A DNA stretch of 42,376 bases from assembly GCA_021805725.1 (NCBI GenBank), contig JAJZEH010000060.1, positions 1 through 42,376 of the forward strand, written 5' to 3'. The translations under genes and the position numbers were made by a program. Below the pieces are notes generated by a model. It saw only the letters and a list, made by a program, of their open reading frames with translations. It did no database searches and was not told the origin of the DNA. Source of the stretch: Pseudomonadota bacterium. GTDB taxonomy: Bacteria > Pseudomonadota > Gammaproteobacteria > Burkholderiales > Ferrovaceae. Positions 1 through 10,032 of this stretch are shown piece by piece (positions within the stretch are counted from its first letter, which is position 1; each line of letters starts with the position of its first letter).

Positions 1-231
1 CTCCTCAAAATCCGCCAGGAATTCCAGCAGCGCGGTGTTCCTGCCGAAGTGGCAAGCCATGCGCTGGCGTCGGCCCGAGATGGCGAACTGGAATCGGCGC
101 GTAGCGTCTGGCGAAAGAAATTTTCCCAACTCCCCACCAATGCCGAGGAACGGGCCCGTCAGGGACGCTACCTGCAAAACCGCGGCTTCTCCCTGCCCAT
201 CATCCAGCAGATTCTGCGCGACGACGATTGA
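1..231 (+). CDS. recX: RecX regulatory protein, C-terminal part (5' cut by window edge)
   Basis: The open frame runs from base 1 to a TGA at 229-231, giving about 76 residues. The segment with VWRKKF, then [15 protein letters not shown] and a terminal [10 protein letters not shown], is the typical RecX C-terminal three-helix repeat. RecX binds RecA filaments and blocks their extension, which limits recombination and SOS activity. The start and the N-terminal half lie outside the window. recX immediately before alaS is a common proteobacterial order. The first in-frame ATG, at 49, is internal to the domain and is not the real start. Confidence 0.85.
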   Translation, partial: LLKIRQEFQQRGVPAEVASHALASARDGELESARSVWRKKFSQLPTNAEERARQGRYLQNRGFSLPIIQQILRDDD

Positions 232-252
232 TGCGGCCTTTGGCGCCGCTTT

Positions 253-261
253 TGGTAGAAT
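253..261 (+). promoter_or_regulatory. Candidate extended -10 element for alaS
   Basis: TGG followed by TAGAAT lies about 60 bp before the alaS start, in the 88-bp gap after recX. No good -35 hexamer is seen at the usual distance, so this rests on the extended -10 alone. Confidence 0.3.
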
Positions 262-319
262 TCACGGTTATTTCACACCACATGCAGCCCAGGCCGCGGC
301 CGGGATTCGAGGGCGTTCC

Positions 320-2914
320 ATGAAATCTGCCGAAATTCGCGACAAGTTTCTTCAATATTTTGCCAGCCATGGCCATACCATCGTGCCCTCCAGCCCGCTG
401 GTGCCGGGCAATGACCCCACCCTGCTGTTCACCAATTCCGGCATGGTGCAGTTCAAGGACGTGTTTCTGGGGCAGGACAAGCGCTCCTACACCCGCGCCA
501 CCAGCAGCCAGCGTAGCGTGCGCGCCGGGGGAAAGCACAATGACCTGGAAAACGTGGGTTATACCGCGCGCCATCACACCTTTTTCGAGATGCTGGGCAA
601 TTTCAGCTTCGGTGACTACTTCAAGCGCGACGCCATCCGCTTTGCCTGGCAGTTTCTCACCGAGGAGCTTCGGCTCTCGCCGGACAAGCTGTGGGTTACG
701 GTGTATCACGACGACAATGAAGCTGCCGATATCTGGCTGAGGGAAATCGGCGTGTCACCCAAGCGTCTGACCCGCATCAGCACTGCGGACAACTTCTGGC
801 AGATGGGCGATACCGGCCCCTGCGGACCCTGCAGCGAAATTTTTTATGACCACGGACCCGAAGTGGCCGGAGGGCCTCCGGGCACACCGGAAGCGGACGG
901 CGATCGCTACATCGAAATCTGGAACCTGGTGTTCATGCAGTACAACCGCGATGAGGCAGGCAAGCTGCACCCCCTGCCCAAGCCTTCGGTGGATACCGGC
1001 ATGGGGCTGGAGCGCATCTCGGCCATCATGCAGCATGTGCACAGCAACTATGACATCGACCTGTTCCAGGCGCTCATCGCGGCCGCGGCGCGCTACACCG
1101 GCACCAGGGATCCATCCAGCAATTCCCTCAAGGTCATCGCTGACCATATCCGCGCCTGCGCCTTCCTTATTGTGGACGGCGTCATTCCCAGCAACGAAGG
1201 GCGCGGCTATGTGCTGCGCCGGATCATCCGGCGCGCCATCCGCCACGGTTACAAGCTGGGCCAGCAGCAGCCGTTCTTCCACAAGCTGGTGGCGGACCTG
1301 GCCATCGTGATGGGCGAGGCCTATCCCGAACTCGTGGCGGCCCAGGAATCGGTGACGGGCGTGTTGCTCCAGGAGGAGGAGCGCTTTGCCGAAACGCTGG
1401 AAAACGGCATGGTGGTGCTGGAGGCGGCCCTGCATCAGGAAGACCGCATGCTCGATGGCGAGACCGTGTTTCGCCTGTACGACACCTACGGATTTCCCGT
1501 GGACCTGACCGCCGACATCGCGCGTGAACGGGGCGTGGCAGTGGACCTGGCGGGTTTTGAGCGCGCCATGGAACAGCAGCGCGAAAGGGCACGCGCCGCT
1601 TCCAAATTCACGGCGCAGGGTGCGGTGGAATACCGTGGCGAAGCCACCGAGTTTCTGGGGTACGAGTCGCTGCAGGTGGAAGGGCGCATCGTGGCGCTCT
1701 ATCGCGACGGTGTCGCCGTGCCCTCACTGGAGGCGGGTGAATCGGGGGTGGTGGTGCTGGATCGCACGCCTTTCTACGCCGAATCCGGAGGGCAGGTGGG
1801 CGACCGTGGCGAACTCGCCACCTCTCACGGCACCTTTGCGGTGGAGGATACGCAAAAAATCCAGGCTGGCGTGTTTGGCCACCACGGGCAGGTCAGGACC
1901 GGTCGCATCAATGCGGGAGACATGGCGGATGCGCACGTGGACACGCGCGCGCGTCAGCGTGCGGCATGGAACCATTCGGCCACCCATTTGCTGCACGCGG
2001 CGCTGCGCACCGTGCTGGGGCCGCATGTTGCCCAGAAGGGCTCGCTCGTGGATCCCTTCAGGACGCGCTTTGATTTTTCGCATGACAAGCCGGTCACCGA
2101 AGCAGAGCTGCGTACCATCGAGGAACTCGTCAATCAGGAAATCCGCCGCAACCATCCGGTGGAAGTGCGCATCATGAAATACGATGACGCCGTCAAGAAG
2201 GGCGCCATGGCGCTTTTTGGCGAAAAGTACGGGGACGAAGTGCGGGTGGTGGGCATGGGTGATTTCTCCACCGAATTGTGCGGTGGCACGCATGTGCACC
2301 GCTCGGGCGACATCGGCCTGTTCCGCATCGTGGGCGAATCGGGGGTGGCCTCGGGCGTGCGTCGCATCGAGGCGGTGACGGGCGAGGGGGCGCTGGAATG
2401 GACCCATCGCGAACAGGACCGGCTGGCCGAAGTGGCCGAACGCTTGAAGGCCCAGCCCCAGGAAATCGTGGCCAAACTCTCCACCGTCCTTGACAACGTG
2501 CGGGCCCTGGAACGCGAGCTGGACCGCCTCAAGGCCAAAATGGCCGTGAGCGAAAGCGCCGATCTCATCCAGCAGGCCGTTCAGATCAGCCCTGAAGTGC
2601 AACTGCTATCCGTGCATGTTCCCGGGGCCGACGCCAAGGCCTTGCGTGAAACCCTGGACGCCTTGAAGGGCCGGCTGCTTTCTGCAGTGATCGTGCTGGG
2701 TTCGGATACCGAAGGCCGGGTCAGCCTGATCGCGGGGGTGACGCCCAACCTGACCGCGCGCTTGAAGGCGGGCGAACTGGTCAACTTCGTGGCACAGCAG
2801 GTGGGCGGCAAGGGCGGCGGGCGCCCGGACATGGCCCAGGCTGGCGGCACCGACCCGGCCAGGCTGGCGCAGGCGCTTGCGTCGGTCAGCGCCTGGGTGA
2901 AGGAGCGCTTGTAA
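320..2914 (+). CDS. alaS: Alanyl-tRNA synthetase
   Basis: Charges tRNA-Ala with alanine in the cytosol and hydrolyses mischarged Ser/Gly. The protein is 864 residues, normal for bacterial AlaS. The N-terminal class II catalytic domain is clear ([15 protein letters not shown] near residue 88). The editing domain has the zinc ligands H552, H556, C654 and H658 (HSATH and CGGTH). The C-Ala domain carries a glycine-rich [15 protein letters not shown] near residue 827. The frame is open further upstream to base 35, but that part overlaps recX. ATG 320, which begins [10 protein letters not shown], matches the family N-terminus and is chosen as the start. Confidence 0.97.
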   Translation: MKSAEIRDKFLQYFASHGHTIVPSSPLVPGNDPTLLFTNSGMVQFKDVFLGQDKRSYTRATSSQRSVRAGGKHNDLENVGYTARHHTFFEMLGNFSFGDYFKRDAIRFAWQFLTEELRLSPDKLWVTVYHDDNEAADIWLREIGVSPKRLTRISTADNFWQMGDTGPCGPCSEIFYDHGPEVAGGPPGTPEADGDRYIEIWNLVFMQYNRDEAGKLHPLPKPSVDTGMGLERISAIMQHVHSNYDIDLFQALIAAAARYTGTRDPSSNSLKVIADHIRACAFLIVDGVIPSNEGRGYVLRRIIRRAIRHGYKLGQQQPFFHKLVADLAIVMGEAYPELVAAQESVTGVLLQEEERFAETLENGMVVLEAALHQEDRMLDGETVFRLYDTYGFPVDLTADIARERGVAVDLAGFERAMEQQRERARAASKFTAQGAVEYRGEATEFLGYESLQVEGRIVALYRDGVAVPSLEAGESGVVVLDRTPFYAESGGQVGDRGELATSHGTFAVEDTQKIQAGVFGHHGQVRTGRINAGDMADAHVDTRARQRAAWNHSATHLLHAALRTVLGPHVAQKGSLVDPFRTRFDFSHDKPVTEAELRTIEELVNQEIRRNHPVEVRIMKYDDAVKKGAMALFGEKYGDEVRVVGMGDFSTELCGGTHVHRSGDIGLFRIVGESGVASGVRRIEAVTGEGALEWTHREQDRLAEVAERLKAQPQEIVAKLSTVLDNVRALERELDRLKAKMAVSESADLIQQAVQISPEVQLLSVHVPGADAKALRETLDALKGRLLSAVIVLGSDTEGRVSLIAGVTPNLTARLKAGELVNFVAQQVGGKGGGRPDMAQAGGTDPARLAQALASVSAWVKERL

Positions 2915-2917
2915 GGG

Positions 2918-3112
2918 TCAGGCGGAGATGTCGGGGACGAGACTGGCCTGCAGTGCGGCGATCTGGTCCTTCAACTGAAGTTTTCGCTTTTTGAGGCGCT
3001 GCAGTTCGATCTGGTCGGGCTGGGCATTTCGGATCTTGCCGAGGATTTTTTCATCCAGGGTCCGGTGTTCGGTTTGCAGGCGGTTGATGCGGTCTCGAAC
3101 GGATACTTCCAT
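2918..3112 (-). CDS. YdcH/DUF465 small coiled-coil protein
   Basis: A 64-residue, highly charged, probably all-helical protein. The segment DQIELQRLKKRKLQLKDQIA is the signature of the DUF465 (YdcH) family, whose function is unknown. It ends 3 bp from the alaS stop and converges with it, with no visible terminator between them. It lies just upstream of panC on the same strand, separated by 25 bp. Length and composition are normal for the family. Confidence 0.85.
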   Translation of the reverse strand: MEVSVRDRINRLQTEHRTLDEKILGKIRNAQPDQIELQRLKKRKLQLKDQIAALQASLVPDISA

Positions 3113-3137
3113 GGCTATACCTCCCCGCGGTTGTGTT

Positions 3138-3971
3138 TCAGGACAGATCCACTTCCAGGTTATCGATCAATCGGGTTTTGCCCAGGCGTGCGGCGGCCAG
3201 AACCACCAGCGCGTGCGCGTGGGCATCCGGCTCCAGCAGATCGGACTGGCGGCGGATGGCGACATAATCGGTTTTCCAGCCACGCGCGTTGAGCGCCAGC
3301 ACGGCCTGGGATTCCAGGGTCGCAAAATCACGGCGCCCGGCTTGCAGCGCCTCACGAATGGTGTTGATGTGGTGGTACAGGGCGATGGCCTCGACGCGCT
3401 CCAGCGGACTCAAGTACATATTGCGTGAACTCAGTGCCAGCCCGTCCGGTGCACGCACCGTTTCTGCCGGAATGATTTCGATGGGCAAGGCCAGCTGCTT
3501 GACCATCTCACGCAACACCAGATACTGCTGATAATCTTTTTTGCCGAAGATGGCAATCTGGGGTTGCACCATGTTGAATAGCTTCAACACCACGGTGGCC
3601 ACTCCCCGAAAATGCCCCGGCCGGAAGGCGCCCTCCAGGAGGTTCTGGATGCCGGAGGGGTCTACCGTATACTCCTGGGGTTCAGGATAGACCTCCTGCT
3701 CGTCCGGCGCAAATACTACGTTGCAGCCGGCCTGGGCGAGGCGCTCGCAGTCGGCAGCAAGGGTGCGCGGGTAGCGTTCGAAATCTTCGTGGGGACCAAA
3801 CTGCAGGCGATTGACGAAAATGCTGGCCACGAGGCAGGCCGCACGGGGCTTGGCCAGCTGGATCAGGTCGATGTGGCCGTCGTGCAGGTTACCCATGGTG
3901 GGGACGAGGGCCACCTGTCGTTCGTTATACAACCGTGCGCGTAACTCGGCCACGGAGTGAATAACATCCAT
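3138..3971 (-). CDS. panC: Pantothenate synthetase
   Basis: Joins pantoate and beta-alanine using ATP to make pantothenate, the precursor of coenzyme A. The 277 residues carry the HIGH-like nucleotide motif PTMGNLHDGH (24-33), FVNRLQFGPHEDFERYPR, the pantoate site FRPGHFRGVATVV (116-128), KKDYQQ (144-149) and the SSRNMYLS loop (181-188). ATG 3971 has GGGAG six bases before it. The frame is open four codons further to a TTG, which is less likely. It is the last gene of the long minus-strand run. coaBC, a later CoA gene, is at 24163. Confidence 0.95.
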   Translation of the reverse strand: MDVIHSVAELRARLYNERQVALVPTMGNLHDGHIDLIQLAKPRAACLVASIFVNRLQFGPHEDFERYPRTLAADCERLAQAGCNVVFAPDEQEVYPEPQEYTVDPSGIQNLLEGAFRPGHFRGVATVVLKLFNMVQPQIAIFGKKDYQQYLVLREMVKQLALPIEIIPAETVRAPDGLALSSRNMYLSPLERVEAIALYHHINTIREALQAGRRDFATLESQAVLALNARGWKTDYVAIRRQSDLLEPDAHAHALVVLAAARLGKTRLIDNLEVDLS

Positions 3972-4018
3972 GAATGCTCCCAAAGCTCAAAGTCGATAAT
4001 GAGCGGATTGTCTCACGC

Positions 4019-4663
4019 CTAGCCGCGATTGAAGAACTCCCGGCGGCTGCGCAGATTGCCGATGCGTTCCAGGAGCAGGTCAAAGTCCTTGGGCTGGTCC
4101 ACAAAATTCAGGTTTTCGCTGTTGATGATGAGCAGCGGCGAGGCGTCGTAATTGTGGAAGTATTCCGCGTACATGTCGGCCACCTCGCGCAGGTAACGCT
4201 CCGAGATGGGGCGCTCCACCGTCCAGCCGCGCCGGCGCACCCGCTCCACCAGCACGTCGGCCGGGGCCTGCAGGTAGATGACGAGATCTGGCGTCGCCGT
4301 GCGTGGCTGCAGGAACTGGTACATGCGCTGGTACAGGTCGAACTCGTCGTCGGCGAGGTTCATGCGCGCAAACAGCACGTCCTTGTCCAGCAGGAAGTCC
4401 GCCACCGTGGGGCTGTCAAACAGGTCGCGCTGCTTGAGCTCGCCCGCCTGCAGGGCGCGCTGGAACAAAAAGAACATCTGGGTGGCGAAGGCATAGCGTT
4501 CCGGCGTGCGATAAAAGCGTTCCAGAAACGGGTTGGACTGGGCGTCTTCCAGCATCAGGTGCGCCGAGAGGCGCGAGGCCAGAAGCCGTGCCAGGCTCGT
4601 CTTGCCCACGGCAATGGGGCCTTCCACCACGATGTAGCGGTATTTCTCAGCCAGCTGCGTCAA
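4019..4663 (-). CDS. Deoxynucleoside kinase (dAdo/dGuo kinase type)
   Basis: Salvages deoxynucleosides by 5'-phosphorylation. The 214 residues begin with the P-loop GPIAVGKTS (15-23) and include ERFYRTPERYAFATQMFFLFQR and an arginine-rich lid (VRRRGWTVER), as in the bacterial dGK/dAK family. The start chosen is TTG 4663. It has a strong GGAAGGGG upstream and overlaps the folK TGA by two bases. The frame is open 14 more codons upstream inside folK, but that segment is not family-like. Substrate preference cannot be read from the sequence. Confidence 0.85.
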   Translation of the reverse strand: MTQLAEKYRYIVVEGPIAVGKTSLARLLASRLSAHLMLEDAQSNPFLERFYRTPERYAFATQMFFLFQRALQAGELKQRDLFDSPTVADFLLDKDVLFARMNLADDEFDLYQRMYQFLQPRTATPDLVIYLQAPADVLVERVRRRGWTVERPISERYLREVADMYAEYFHNYDASPLLIINSENLNFVDQPKDFDLLLERIGNLRSRREFFNRG

Positions 4664-5154
4664 GGCGCGTCCCCTTCCAGCGGCATAACCCGCTGGTCGG
4701 CGCATTGGGCCAGCAACGCCGCTATGGAGCCTTGCCCCGGAATGTCGAGATCGGGGGCAAGCTCCTGCAGCGGACGCAGTACAAAGGCCCGACTGCCCAT
4801 GCGAGGATGCGGTACGGTCAGGCGCGGGGTGGCGATCTGCTCGGCATCGTACATCAGGATGTCAAGGTCGAGTGTGCGTGGTGCATTGGGAAATTCGCGG
4901 CGCCGTCCGTGGCGCACTTCGATGGCGAGCAGGGCGTCGAGCAGCGCCTCGGGGCTGAGGTCGGTGCTGATGCGGGCCACCGCATTCACGAAGTCGGGCT
5001 GGTCGAGATAGCCCATGGGCGCGCTGCGGTACAGGCGCGAGCGCGCCGTCAGGCGGCTGTGGGGCAGTGCCGAGAGTTCGTCAAAGCCCCGGGCGAGATG
5101 GCCTTCAGGGTCCTGCAGGTTGCCGCCCAGCCCGATGTAGGCCGTGCTGCTCAT
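4660..5154 (-). CDS. folK: 2-amino-4-hydroxy-6-hydroxymethyldihydropteridine pyrophosphokinase
   Basis: Transfers pyrophosphate from ATP to hydroxymethyl-dihydropterin in folate synthesis. The 164 residues have the N-terminal YIGLGGNLQDP, the substrate loop SAPMGYLDQPDFVNAV, the family signature PRTLDLDILMYD and PHPRMGSRAFVLRPL. ATG 5154 overlaps the pcnB stop in an ATGA, indicating translational coupling. The longer open frame up to 5250 lies inside pcnB and is rejected. folC at 37185 is the later folate gene in this window. Confidence 0.95.
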   Translation of the reverse strand: MSSTAYIGLGGNLQDPEGHLARGFDELSALPHSRLTARSRLYRSAPMGYLDQPDFVNAVARISTDLSPEALLDALLAIEVRHGRRREFPNAPRTLDLDILMYDAEQIATPRLTVPHPRMGSRAFVLRPLQELAPDLDIPGQGSIAALLAQCADQRVMPLEGDAP

Positions 5155-6461
5155 CGGCGCCCCCGGCGGCGGCCGCCACGCTTGGGCTTTTCTTCCACCA
5201 CCAGCATGGCCTCGCGCTCTTCGTGACTGACCTGCTGAAAATCCGTCCACCAGTCGGCAATGGCCTCGTCCAGCTCGCCGCTGTCGGCGCGCAACAGCAT
5301 GAAGTCATAGGCGGCACGAAACCGGGGATGCTCCAGCAGGCGAAAGGGGCGCTGTCCCCCGCGGAGTTCAAAGCGCGGCTGCAGGCTCCAGATCTCCTTC
5401 ATGACCGCATCGTAGCGCCGCGGGATGGCGAGCTTCTTGCGCTGCGCCTCCAGGATGTCGGACATGGCCTCGAAGAGTGCCGGCATGGGGCGCTCGCCTG
5501 CTGCCTGGCGCTTTTTCCAGGCGTCCAGCACCGGATGCCACAGCAGGCTGGCAAACAAAAATCCCGGGGACACCGGCTTGTCCTCGCGCACGCGGCGGTC
5601 GGTGTTTTCCAGGGACTGGCGGATGAATTTTTCGCCCTGAGGCTGGTCCAGGATCAGGTCGAGCAGCGGCAGCAGGTCGTGGTGCAGGCCTTCGGCGCGC
5701 AGGCGCGCCACGCACGCATGGGCATGGCCAGAGAGCAACAGCTTCAGGATTTCGTCGAACAGGCGCGACTCGGGCACATTGAGCAGCAGGTCGGCCAGTT
5801 CACGAATCGGTGCCTGGGTGGCTCGGTCCAGTTCAAGCCCCAGCTTGGCCGAAAAGCGCACGGCGCGCAGCATGCGCACCGGATCTTCGCGGTAGCGCGT
5901 GGCGGGATCTCCGATCATGGCCAGGCGCTTGGCGTGCACGTCGGCCACGCCGTGAAAGTAATCCAGTACCTCGTTTTTGATGGGGTCGTAGTACAGGGCG
6001 TTGACGGTGAAGTCGCGCCGCGCGGCATCCTCCTCGATGGTGCCGAACACGTTGTCGCGCGTGATGCGGCCATGCTCGTCGGTTTGCTGGCGCTCGTCCT
6101 CGCGCGCAGAGCCCCGAAAGGTGGTGACTTCCACCACCTCGTCATGGCACATGGCATGCACGATCTGGAATCGGCGGCCGATGACGCGGGAACGCCGGAT
6201 CAGACGGCGCACCTGGTCCGGGGTGGCGTCGGTGGCCACGTCGAAATCCTTGGGCTCGTTGCCCACCAGGAGGTCGCGCACCGCCCCCCCCACCACATAG
6301 GCCTTGAAGCCCGCTTCCTGCAGGGTCTTGATGACGCGCAGGGCGCAGGCACTGATGCTGTCGGGATGGATGCCATGCTGGTTGGCAGGCACCATGCGCA
6401 ATTTCGCCACGGGTCCGCCGGGGCTGCGGCGCAATACTTTCTGGATGAATTTTCGGATCAT
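5151..6461 (-). CDS. pcnB: Poly(A) polymerase I
   Basis: Adds 3' poly(A) tails that promote RNA decay. The 436 residues show the class II nucleotidyltransferase core: GGAVRDLL, followed by PKDFDVATDATPDQ with the metal-binding DFD, and then the RRFQIVHAM segment. A head-and-neck region follows with DFTVNALYYD and the ED-P-RMLRAVRFSAKL stretch. The C-terminus is very basic (KPKRGGRRRGRR), fitting RNA binding. It is distinguished from CCA-adding enzymes by this basic tail and by the MIRKFIQKVL start typical of PcnB. It overlaps folK and the HAD gene by 4 bp each. Confidence 0.94.
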   Translation of the reverse strand: MIRKFIQKVLRRSPGGPVAKLRMVPANQHGIHPDSISACALRVIKTLQEAGFKAYVVGGAVRDLLVGNEPKDFDVATDATPDQVRRLIRRSRVIGRRFQIVHAMCHDEVVEVTTFRGSAREDERQQTDEHGRITRDNVFGTIEEDAARRDFTVNALYYDPIKNEVLDYFHGVADVHAKRLAMIGDPATRYREDPVRMLRAVRFSAKLGLELDRATQAPIRELADLLLNVPESRLFDEILKLLLSGHAHACVARLRAEGLHHDLLPLLDLILDQPQGEKFIRQSLENTDRRVREDKPVSPGFLFASLLWHPVLDAWKKRQAAGERPMPALFEAMSDILEAQRKKLAIPRRYDAVMKEIWSLQPRFELRGGQRPFRLLEHPRFRAAYDFMLLRADSGELDEAIADWWTDFQQVSHEEREAMLVVEEKPKRGGRRRGRR

Positions 6462-7132
6462 GGGGAGGCGTGCAGTTCAAGAATGGGCCAATGGGCTGCG
6501 CGTGCATGGGCGCGCAGCGTGTCGTCCGGGTTGACGGCCACGGGGTGGGAGACGCGCCGCAGGAGGGGCAGGTCGTTGAGCGAATCGCTGTAGAACACGG
6601 TGGTGTCGAAATCGGACCAGCGTCGTCCCAAAGCGTCCAACCAGGCGTCCACGCAGGCAATCTTGCCCTCGCGAAAGCAGGGCAGGCCGTGGGCCTTGCC
6701 GGTGAACTGGCCGTCGGGTCCGACTTCGGGCTCGGTGGCCACCAGGTGCTCGATGCCAAAAGCGGCGGCGATGGGGGCCGTGACGAAGCGGTTGGTGGCC
6801 GTGACGATGGCCGTGAGGTCGGCGCGGGCCCGTTCTTCACGCACCAGTTGGCGGGCTTTGTCGCTGATCAGCGGCGTGATGCGTTCCTGCATGAACTGAT
6901 GGTGCCATCGGTCGAGTTCGGTGCGGCTGTGACGACCCAGGGGTCCCAGCTGGAACTTCAGGAAATGCTGGATGTCGAGCGTGCCTGCCTTGTAGTCCTG
7001 GTAGAAGGCCAGATTCTGCGCCTCATAGGCCTCGCGGTCATGCACGCCCTGGGCGGCCAGAAAGAGCCCCCATTCAAAGTCGCTGTCGCCGGACAGCAGG
7101 GTATTGTCGAGATCAAAAAGAACCAGTCGCAT
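6458..7132 (-). CDS. HAD-IB family phosphatase (SerB-like)
   Basis: A 224-residue haloacid-dehalogenase phosphatase. Motif I is FDLDNTLL with D7 and D9, motif II is the TATN segment near residue 111, and motif IV is YSDSLNDLPLL. The overall pattern matches the HAD-IB subfamily that includes phosphoserine phosphatase. The same gene often sits between hda and pcnB in betaproteobacteria, usually annotated only as HAD hydrolase, so the substrate is uncertain. Its ATG shares one base with the hda stop (TAATG) and its end overlaps pcnB by 4 bp, so these genes are translationally coupled. Confidence 0.88.
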   Translation of the reverse strand: MRLVLFDLDNTLLSGDSDFEWGLFLAAQGVHDREAYEAQNLAFYQDYKAGTLDIQHFLKFQLGPLGRHSRTELDRWHHQFMQERITPLISDKARQLVREERARADLTAIVTATNRFVTAPIAAAFGIEHLVATEPEVGPDGQFTGKAHGLPCFREGKIACVDAWLDALGRRWSDFDTTVFYSDSLNDLPLLRRVSHPVAVNPDDTLRAHARAAHWPILELHASP

Positions 7133-7800
7133 TACATTCCGGTAGAACGAGGTTGAAGGGAAGCCAGTGCATCCCGAATCAGCGGGATGGTGATGATGGC
7201 ACGATGCGCTGAAAGGGACCAGCGGTTGAGTTCCTGCATCAGGGAAAACAGGGACGCGGTGTCGCGCGTCCAGTGGGTCAGGATGTAGCGTGCGGCATCC
7301 TGCGGCAGACTGACCCCCATGTGCGCTGCGCGCGCCTGCAGCGCTGCCATTTTTTCGGGATCATCGAGGGAGTGTACGCGCAGCACGAGACCCCAGCCCA
7401 GCCGGGTGGCGAGATCGGGCAGCAGGGACAGCTGGCCCGGTGGGCAGGGGCCGCTGGCCAACAGGCGCCCGCCTTCGTCGCGTCGCTCGTTGTAGCGATG
7501 AAACAGCGTGACGGCCCCTTCCGGGGACAGCCGCTCCACGTCGTCCACCAGCAGCAGCGGCTGGGCATCGGGTTCAAAACGGGTGTTCGCGGTGCAAGCC
7601 ACGTAACGGGTGGGACACAGCGCCCGCAGCAGGTGGGACTTGCCCGCGCCGGGTTCGCCCCACAGATAGACAAAGCGTTCCGGGCATTCGCCACGCACCC
7701 ATTGCTGCAGGGTCTCCAGCACTTCGGCATTGCGCCCCGTCACGAAATCTTCCAGACGCGGCGGCTCACCCGGTGCGATGTCGAGAATCAACTGACGCAT
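7132..7800 (-). CDS. hda: DnaA regulatory inactivator Hda
   Basis: A DnaA-like AAA+ protein that, with the DNA-loaded sliding clamp, stimulates ATP hydrolysis on DnaA and prevents re-initiation. The 222 residues begin with a clamp-binding-like peptide QLILDI (3-8). Walker A is GEPGAGKSH (48-56) and Walker B is LLLVDDVERL (82-91). There is no DnaA DNA-binding domain IV, which separates it from DnaA. Its start shares one base with the stop of the permease gene (TGATG). hda next to a PerM-type gene and purM is also seen in other proteobacteria. Confidence 0.93.
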   Translation of the reverse strand: MRQLILDIAPGEPPRLEDFVTGRNAEVLETLQQWVRGECPERFVYLWGEPGAGKSHLLRALCPTRYVACTANTRFEPDAQPLLLVDDVERLSPEGAVTLFHRYNERRDEGGRLLASGPCPPGQLSLLPDLATRLGWGLVLRVHSLDDPEKMAALQARAAHMGVSLPQDAARYILTHWTRDTASLFSLMQELNRWSLSAHRAIITIPLIRDALASLQPRSTGM

Positions 7801-8861
7801 CAGGCGGGCTCGTCGTCCTGCATGAAGGCGCGGTCCAGGCGGGAGAGCGCCACGCGCAGCACAGCCGAGGCGGGCAGGGCAATGACGACGCCAAAAAATC
7901 CAAGGAGCTTGCCAAAGGCCAGCAGGGCAAAAATCACCATCACCGGATGGAGCCCGATGCGCTCGCCCACGAAACGTGGCGTGATGAGCGAGCCTTCCAG
8001 CATATGGCCCACGGCAAACACGCCCAGGACCGGCAACATGAGGTCTGTCCCCGGCCCCTGGACGATGGCGGCAAGCAGCGCCAGGACGAGGCCCGTAAAC
8101 ACCCCCACGTAGGGGATGAAGACCAGGATTCCGGTGGTGATGCCGATGGCAACCCCCGAGTTGAGCCCCACCAGATGCAGGCCCGCAGCATAGAGGGCGG
8201 CCATGATGGCCATGACCACCATCTGCCCCCGCAGAAACTGGCCCAGCACCGCATCGATCTCCTGGGCGATGCTTTCCACGTGGGTGCGGTAGCGGGGCGG
8301 CACGGCGGCCAGGACAAGGCCGAGCAGGCGGCTCCAGTCCTTGAGCAGATAGAACAGCACCACGGGCACCAGCAGCAGCGTGATGATCGTGCTCAATACC
8401 CAGGCCCCCCCTTCGCCGGCTGAGCGCAGCACCTTCTGCAGGGCGGCTTCGGTGTTGCCGATGTTTTGCTGGAGCATGTCGCGCAACTGGTCAAGGTTGG
8501 TGTGAAGGTCAATGCCCAGCGTCTGCTGGAGAAACGGCGTGGAGAGGTCGCGCAACCCGTTGAGGGTGGAGGGCAGCTTGGCCAGGACCTGGTTGAGTTC
8601 GTAGTAGAGCATGGGCAGGATCAGCACCCCAAAGGCGACACCCACGCCCGTCAGGAGCAGCAGCACCAGCAATGACGCCAATGCCGGGGGAAACCACGGG
8701 CGGGTCAGGCGGCTTGCCAGCGGGTGGCAGACGTAGGCCAGCAGGGTGGCCAGGACGAAGGGCATCAGGATGGTGGAAAGCGTGTAGACCAGCCAGATCA
8801 CAAGCGCGGCCAGAGCCATCATCCAGAGGTTGATGCGGGAAGCAGGGCGAGTCGAAGTCAT
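7800..8861 (-). CDS. AI-2E family transporter / PerM-type permease
   Basis: A roughly 353-residue integral membrane protein with about seven or eight hydrophobic segments and the family's conserved C-terminal half (GVAIGITTGILVFIPYVG, then a long hydrophobic stretch and LLGFFGVVIALPASAVL). The family (PF01594) includes PerM/YhhT and the AI-2 exporter TqsA. The substrate here is unknown. ATG 8861 is used; a second in-frame ATG at 8894 would add 11 residues, and neither has a good ribosome binding site. It is divergent from purM. Confidence 0.87.
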   Translation of the reverse strand: MTSTRPASRINLWMMALAALVIWLVYTLSTILMPFVLATLLAYVCHPLASRLTRPWFPPALASLLVLLLLTGVGVAFGVLILPMLYYELNQVLAKLPSTLNGLRDLSTPFLQQTLGIDLHTNLDQLRDMLQQNIGNTEAALQKVLRSAGEGGAWVLSTIITLLLVPVVLFYLLKDWSRLLGLVLAAVPPRYRTHVESIAQEIDAVLGQFLRGQMVVMAIMAALYAAGLHLVGLNSGVAIGITTGILVFIPYVGVFTGLVLALLAAIVQGPGTDLMLPVLGVFAVGHMLEGSLITPRFVGERIGLHPVMVIFALLAFGKLLGFFGVVIALPASAVLRVALSRLDRAFMQDDEPA

Positions 8862-8961
8862 TTGCGATAGAATTTGGGGCCTGTAGGGCATCATTACACC
8901 CGATTACACATTTTAGCAGGTCGCACCCCGGTTGCTGGTGCGATCGTTCTGGAGACTTTTC

Positions 8962-10026
8962 GTGTCAAACCAATCCGTGCCTCAAGGGGGCCTGTCTTAC
9001 CGGGATGCCGGGGTCGATATCGACGCCGGCGACGCGCTGGTGGAGCGCATCAAGCCCTTTGCCAAACGCACCATGCGTCCGGAAGTGTTGAGCGGCATCG
9101 GTGGCTTTGCGGCCCTGGTGGAGATCGGCAAGCGCTTTCGCGAACCCGTGCTGGTGTCCGGCACCGACGGAGTGGGTACCAAGCTGCGCCTTGCCTTTGA
9201 ACTCGAACGTCACGCCACGGTGGGTATCGACCTTGTCGCCATGAGCGTCAACGACATCCTGGTGCAGGGGGCCGAACCGCTGTTCTTTCTGGATTATTTT
9301 GCCTGCGGGCATCTGGATGTGGCCACCGCGGCCACCGTCATCCAGGGTATCGCGCAGGGTTGCGAGCTGGCGGGATGTGCCCTCATCGGTGGCGAGACGG
9401 CAGAAATGCCAGACATGTACCCCGAGGGGGAATACGACCTGGCAGGCTTTGCCGTGGGTGTGGCCGAGAAATCCAGCCTCATCAACGGGCAAACCATTGC
9501 GGCGGGTGACGCAGTCATCGGCATTGCCTCCAGCGGGCCGCACTCCAACGGTTTCTCCCTCATTCGCAAAATCCTCGAGCGCGCCGGCGCCGATCTCGAT
9601 GCGGCCCTTCCCGGCGGGCACGTTCCCGGCAAGACCCTGGCCGACCTCCTGATGGAACCCACGCGCATTTACGTCAAGCCCATCCTGGCCCTGATGCAGC
9701 AGGTCACCGTCAAGGGCATGGCGCATATCACCGGGGGCGGCCTGGTGGACAACCTGCCGCGAGTCCTGCCCGAGGGTCTTGCCGCAGTGCTGCAACGCGA
9801 CGCCTGGCCCATGCCCCCCGTGTTTTCCTGGTTGCAACAGGCAGGCGGGGTGGCTGACGAGGAAATGCATCGGGTCTTCAATTGCGGCATCGGCCTCGCC
9901 CTCGTGGTGGACGCAGGGCAACAGGCCGCAGCGCTCACCTTCCTCAAAAAGGAAGGCCTGGAGGCCTGGGTCATTGGCGGCATCGTGCCGCGCGCGGCGG
10001 ATGAAGCGCCCACGCGGGTGGTCTGA
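8962..10026 (+). CDS. purM: Phosphoribosylformylglycinamidine cyclo-ligase (AIR synthetase)
   Basis: Converts FGAM to AIR with ATP, step five of purine synthesis. The 354 residues contain the ATP-binding [10 protein letters not shown] (66-75), then [34 protein letters not shown] and [12 protein letters not shown], all PurM signatures. The start is GTG 8962, with GGAG at 8951-8954 at ideal spacing. The open frame extends ten codons further upstream without family similarity. A TAGAAT at 8868-8873 may be its -10. It is followed six bases later by purN. Confidence 0.96.
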   Translation: MSNQSVPQGGLSYRDAGVDIDAGDALVERIKPFAKRTMRPEVLSGIGGFAALVEIGKRFREPVLVSGTDGVGTKLRLAFELERHATVGIDLVAMSVNDILVQGAEPLFFLDYFACGHLDVATAATVIQGIAQGCELAGCALIGGETAEMPDMYPEGEYDLAGFAVGVAEKSSLINGQTIAAGDAVIGIASSGPHSNGFSLIRKILERAGADLDAALPGGHVPGKTLADLLMEPTRIYVKPILALMQQVTVKGMAHITGGGLVDNLPRVLPEGLAAVLQRDAWPMPPVFSWLQQAGGVADEEMHRVFNCGIGLALVVDAGQQAAALTFLKKEGLEAWVIGGIVPRAADEAPTRVV

Positions 10027-10032
10027 GGGGTC

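Noticed and set aside
35..319. 95-residue N-terminal extension of AlaS
   Set aside because: It overlaps recX and the promoter region and does not resemble AlaS; ATG 320 gives the normal N-terminus.
5067..6593. 508-residue plus-strand open frame over pcnB and folK
   Set aside because: Shadow of the minus-strand operon; His/Gln/Gly-rich with no motifs.
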